DNA from: Acinetobacter sp. N54.MGS-139
Lineage (GTDB): Bacteria > Pseudomonadota > Gammaproteobacteria > Burkholderiales > Burkholderiaceae_F
NCBI GenBank assembly: GCA_000980495.1
Contig: LARN01000029.1
Coordinates: forward strand, 1 to 23,873
Reading direction: 5' to 3'
DNA: 23,873 nt
Made by a program: the position numbers and the translations under genes
Notes under the pieces: model-generated
What the model was told of the DNA's origin: nothing
Database searches by the model: none
The model's input: the letters and a program-made list of their open reading frames with translations, nothing else
Shown: positions 22,991 to 23,873 of the stretch, piece after piece
How positions within the stretch are numbered: the stretch's first letter is position 1
Layout of the letters: each line of letters starts with the position of its first letter

Positions 22991-23410
22991 ATGTCTGAAT
23001 TGATGGAGATCAAGAAAAAGTTCAGTTTGGAGGAATTGTCCGAACTTACGGGTATTTCCAGAAGAACCATCCGCTTTTACATTCAGAAGGGATTAATGAA
23101 CGGACCGGAGGGAGAAAAGCGAGGCGCTTATTACACGACGGAGCATTTGGAGGACTTGCTTCGCATTAAGCGAATGACGGAAAAGCATATTCCTTTGAAC
23201 GAGATTCGGAAGGCAGACACAGAGGACGAGAAGCCAGCTCTTCCAGTCGGGAGCGTCACCGTGTGCTCCCACATTTGTTTAGGCGCAGGTTTGACACTGG
23301 TTGTTGACCATAAGTCTTCTGAGTTGTCCGGAGAGAAATTCAAAGAATTCGCAGCTGCGCTTTGTGGATTCATCGAGGAATTCAAGAATAAGGAGCACGA
23401 AAATGTCTAG
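22991..23410 (+). CDS. MerR-family transcriptional regulator
   Basis: This 139-residue regulator has an N-terminal winged helix-turn-helix of the MerR type: FSLEELSELTGISRRTIRFY (11-30), then the wing IQKGLMNGPEGEKRGAYYTTEHLEDL. The C-terminal half (about 85-139) has no classic metal-binding signature but holds Cys93, Cys97 and Cys126. An upstream in-frame ATG at 22985 exists. The ATG at 22991 is preferred because GAGG then lies about 7 bases upstream rather than touching the start codon. Its stop overlaps the start of the VIT-domain gene by 8 bases, so they form an operon. MerR genes paired with VIT/vWA genes recur in bacteria, and the regulator probably controls its own operon. Confidence 0.87.
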   Translation: MSELMEIKKKFSLEELSELTGISRRTIRFYIQKGLMNGPEGEKRGAYYTTEHLEDLLRIKRMTEKHIPLNEIRKADTEDEKPALPVGSVTVCSHICLGAGLTLVVDHKSSELSGEKFKEFAAALCGFIEEFKNKEHENV

Positions 23411-23744
23411 AGAAAAATTATCAGATTCTCCTTTAAAGAAAGTGGTTTGGCAGGCGGTTATCGATGGCCCGCTCATGAGTTACACGTCGAGTCAGCAATA
23501 TCACAATGATAGGAAAGACCCTGTAGAGATCAACTATAGTTTTCCGCTGCCCTATGGAAAGAGTGTTATTTCAAAGTTCAGGGCCAACATCAATGGTGTG
23601 GTTCGTGAGGGCAAGGCTTATCCGAAGAAAGAAGCAGAACAAAAGTATGAAGATGCCATCGAGTCAGGCGATACCCCCATCATGCTGGAGATTACTGAAA
23701 AAGATTTTTGCACAGCGTCATTAGGCAACATTCTGCCCGGCTGA
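23403..23744 (+). pseudogene. VIT-domain (inter-alpha-trypsin/vWA-type) protein gene, truncated
   Basis: Only the first 113 residues remain, nearly all of one VIT domain. SSQQYHNDRKDPVEINYSFP, then AYPKKEAEQKYEDAIESGDT and CTASLGNILPG are characteristic. Full members are several hundred residues long and continue into a von Willebrand factor A domain, probably acting as surface or scaffold proteins. Here a TGA at 23742-23744 ends the frame right after the conserved NILPG. The frame beyond it reads on for four more codons up to the IS terminus at 23757. AAGGAG precedes the ATG at 23403, and the start overlaps the MerR stop. The product is most likely non-functional, though a secreted or cytoplasmic lone VIT domain cannot be ruled out. 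Confidence 0.75.
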
Positions 23745-23775
23745 ATTCTCGCACGCTGTCTTGTCCTAGAAAAAG

Positions 23776-23794
23776 TTGACTCTTAAGGAGTCAA
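23776..23794 (+). promoter_or_regulatory. Inverted repeat covering the transposase ribosome-binding site
   Basis: TTGACTC (23776-23782) and GAGTCAA (23788-23794) are exact reverse complements with a 5-base loop. The Shine-Dalgarno AAGGAG (23785-23790) lies in the loop and right arm, so mRNA entering from outside the element would fold it away. This is the kind of device IS10 and IS50 use to limit translation from external transcripts. Confidence 0.45.
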
Positions 23795-23797
23795 ATA

Positions 23798-23873
23798 ATG
23801 CAGTATGGAACACAAATAGGTTCGCTACTTACACGGGCCGAAACACAAAGGCTTGTCGTCGATTTGTACAAAC
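23798..23873 (+). CDS. N-terminus of a putative transposase (3' truncated by window edge)
   Basis: ATG at 23798, 7 bases after AAGGAG, opens a frame that runs off the window after 25 codons. The residues (GSLLTRAETQRLVVDLYK) look like the first helix of a helix-turn-helix domain of the sort that starts many transposases. The identification rests mainly on its place just inside the matching IS terminus. Confidence 0.5.
   Translation, partial: MQYGTQIGSLLTRAETQRLVVDLYK

Larger units (their letters stand above)
23757..23873 (+). mobile_element. 5' end of an insertion sequence (left terminus), cut by window edge
   Basis: The element is taken to begin at TGTC (23757) because 23757-23781 matches the inverted terminus at 224-248 at 20 of 25 positions. 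It contains the start of a transposase gene 41 bases in and a small inverted repeat around its ribosome-binding site. It has inserted in the VIT-domain gene. The family is not identified. Confidence 0.6.

Noticed and set aside
1..23873. The whole window as a composite transposon between two IS copies
   Set aside because: The interior consists of housekeeping genes (polA, thrB, queC) and both IS copies are incomplete here; a contig bounded by repeats is more likely.

Overview
The window looks like chromosome from an anaerobic gut betaproteobacterium (Burkholderiales, probably Sutterellaceae such as Parasutterella or Sutterella). This is an inference from gene families, with no database search behind it. 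The pointers are an APH-type homoserine kinase next to a BPSS1780-type membrane protein and a DUF2782-like protein, a betaproteobacterial H-NS-type protein, roughly 50% GC in genes, and anaerobic functions (FocA-type formate channel, [FeFe] hydrogenase). Both edges lie inside insertion sequences with matching termini. Position 1-248 is the 3' end of one copy and 23757-23873 is the 5' end of another, so the window may be a contig broken at repeats.

Layout: 1-248 IS end; 316-1530 (-) M20D amidohydrolase; 1603-2110 AT-rich, no gene; 2171-2533 (-) H-NS-like protein; 3078-5888 (+) polA, whose proofreading site has lost all four catalytic acids; 5953-6369 (-) META/HslJ-like protein; 8731-6459 (-) a three-gene run of DUF2782-like protein, thrB and BPSS1780-like membrane protein; 8889-9731 (+) FocA/NirC channel, convergent with 9743-10651 (-) RssA-like patatin; 10910-14707 (+) a two-gene [FeFe] hydrogenase operon (NuoF/GltD-like flavoprotein plus HydA); 14792-15922 (-) unrecognised helical protein; 16156-17139 (-) DUF362 protein lacking its usual ferredoxin insert; 17409-19518 (+) secreted M20 peptidase plus a secreted free-standing M20 lid domain; 19644-21211 (+) queC overlapped by an EamA transporter; 21291-22856 (+) FGGY kinase; 22991-23744 (+) MerR regulator and a VIT-domain gene broken by a stop codon and an IS.

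How genes may work together: the flavoprotein and HydA probably form a soluble NAD(P)H-linked hydrogenase, with formate moved by the nearby FocA. The most unusual unit is the M20 pair. The large exported peptidase keeps its metal ligands but its lid has no histidine. The next gene, whose ribosome-binding site starts 1 bp past the peptidase stop, encodes an exported lid domain that carries the expected histidine and asparagine. This suggests a split, two-polypeptide peptidase. Hairpin terminators separate most transcription units.
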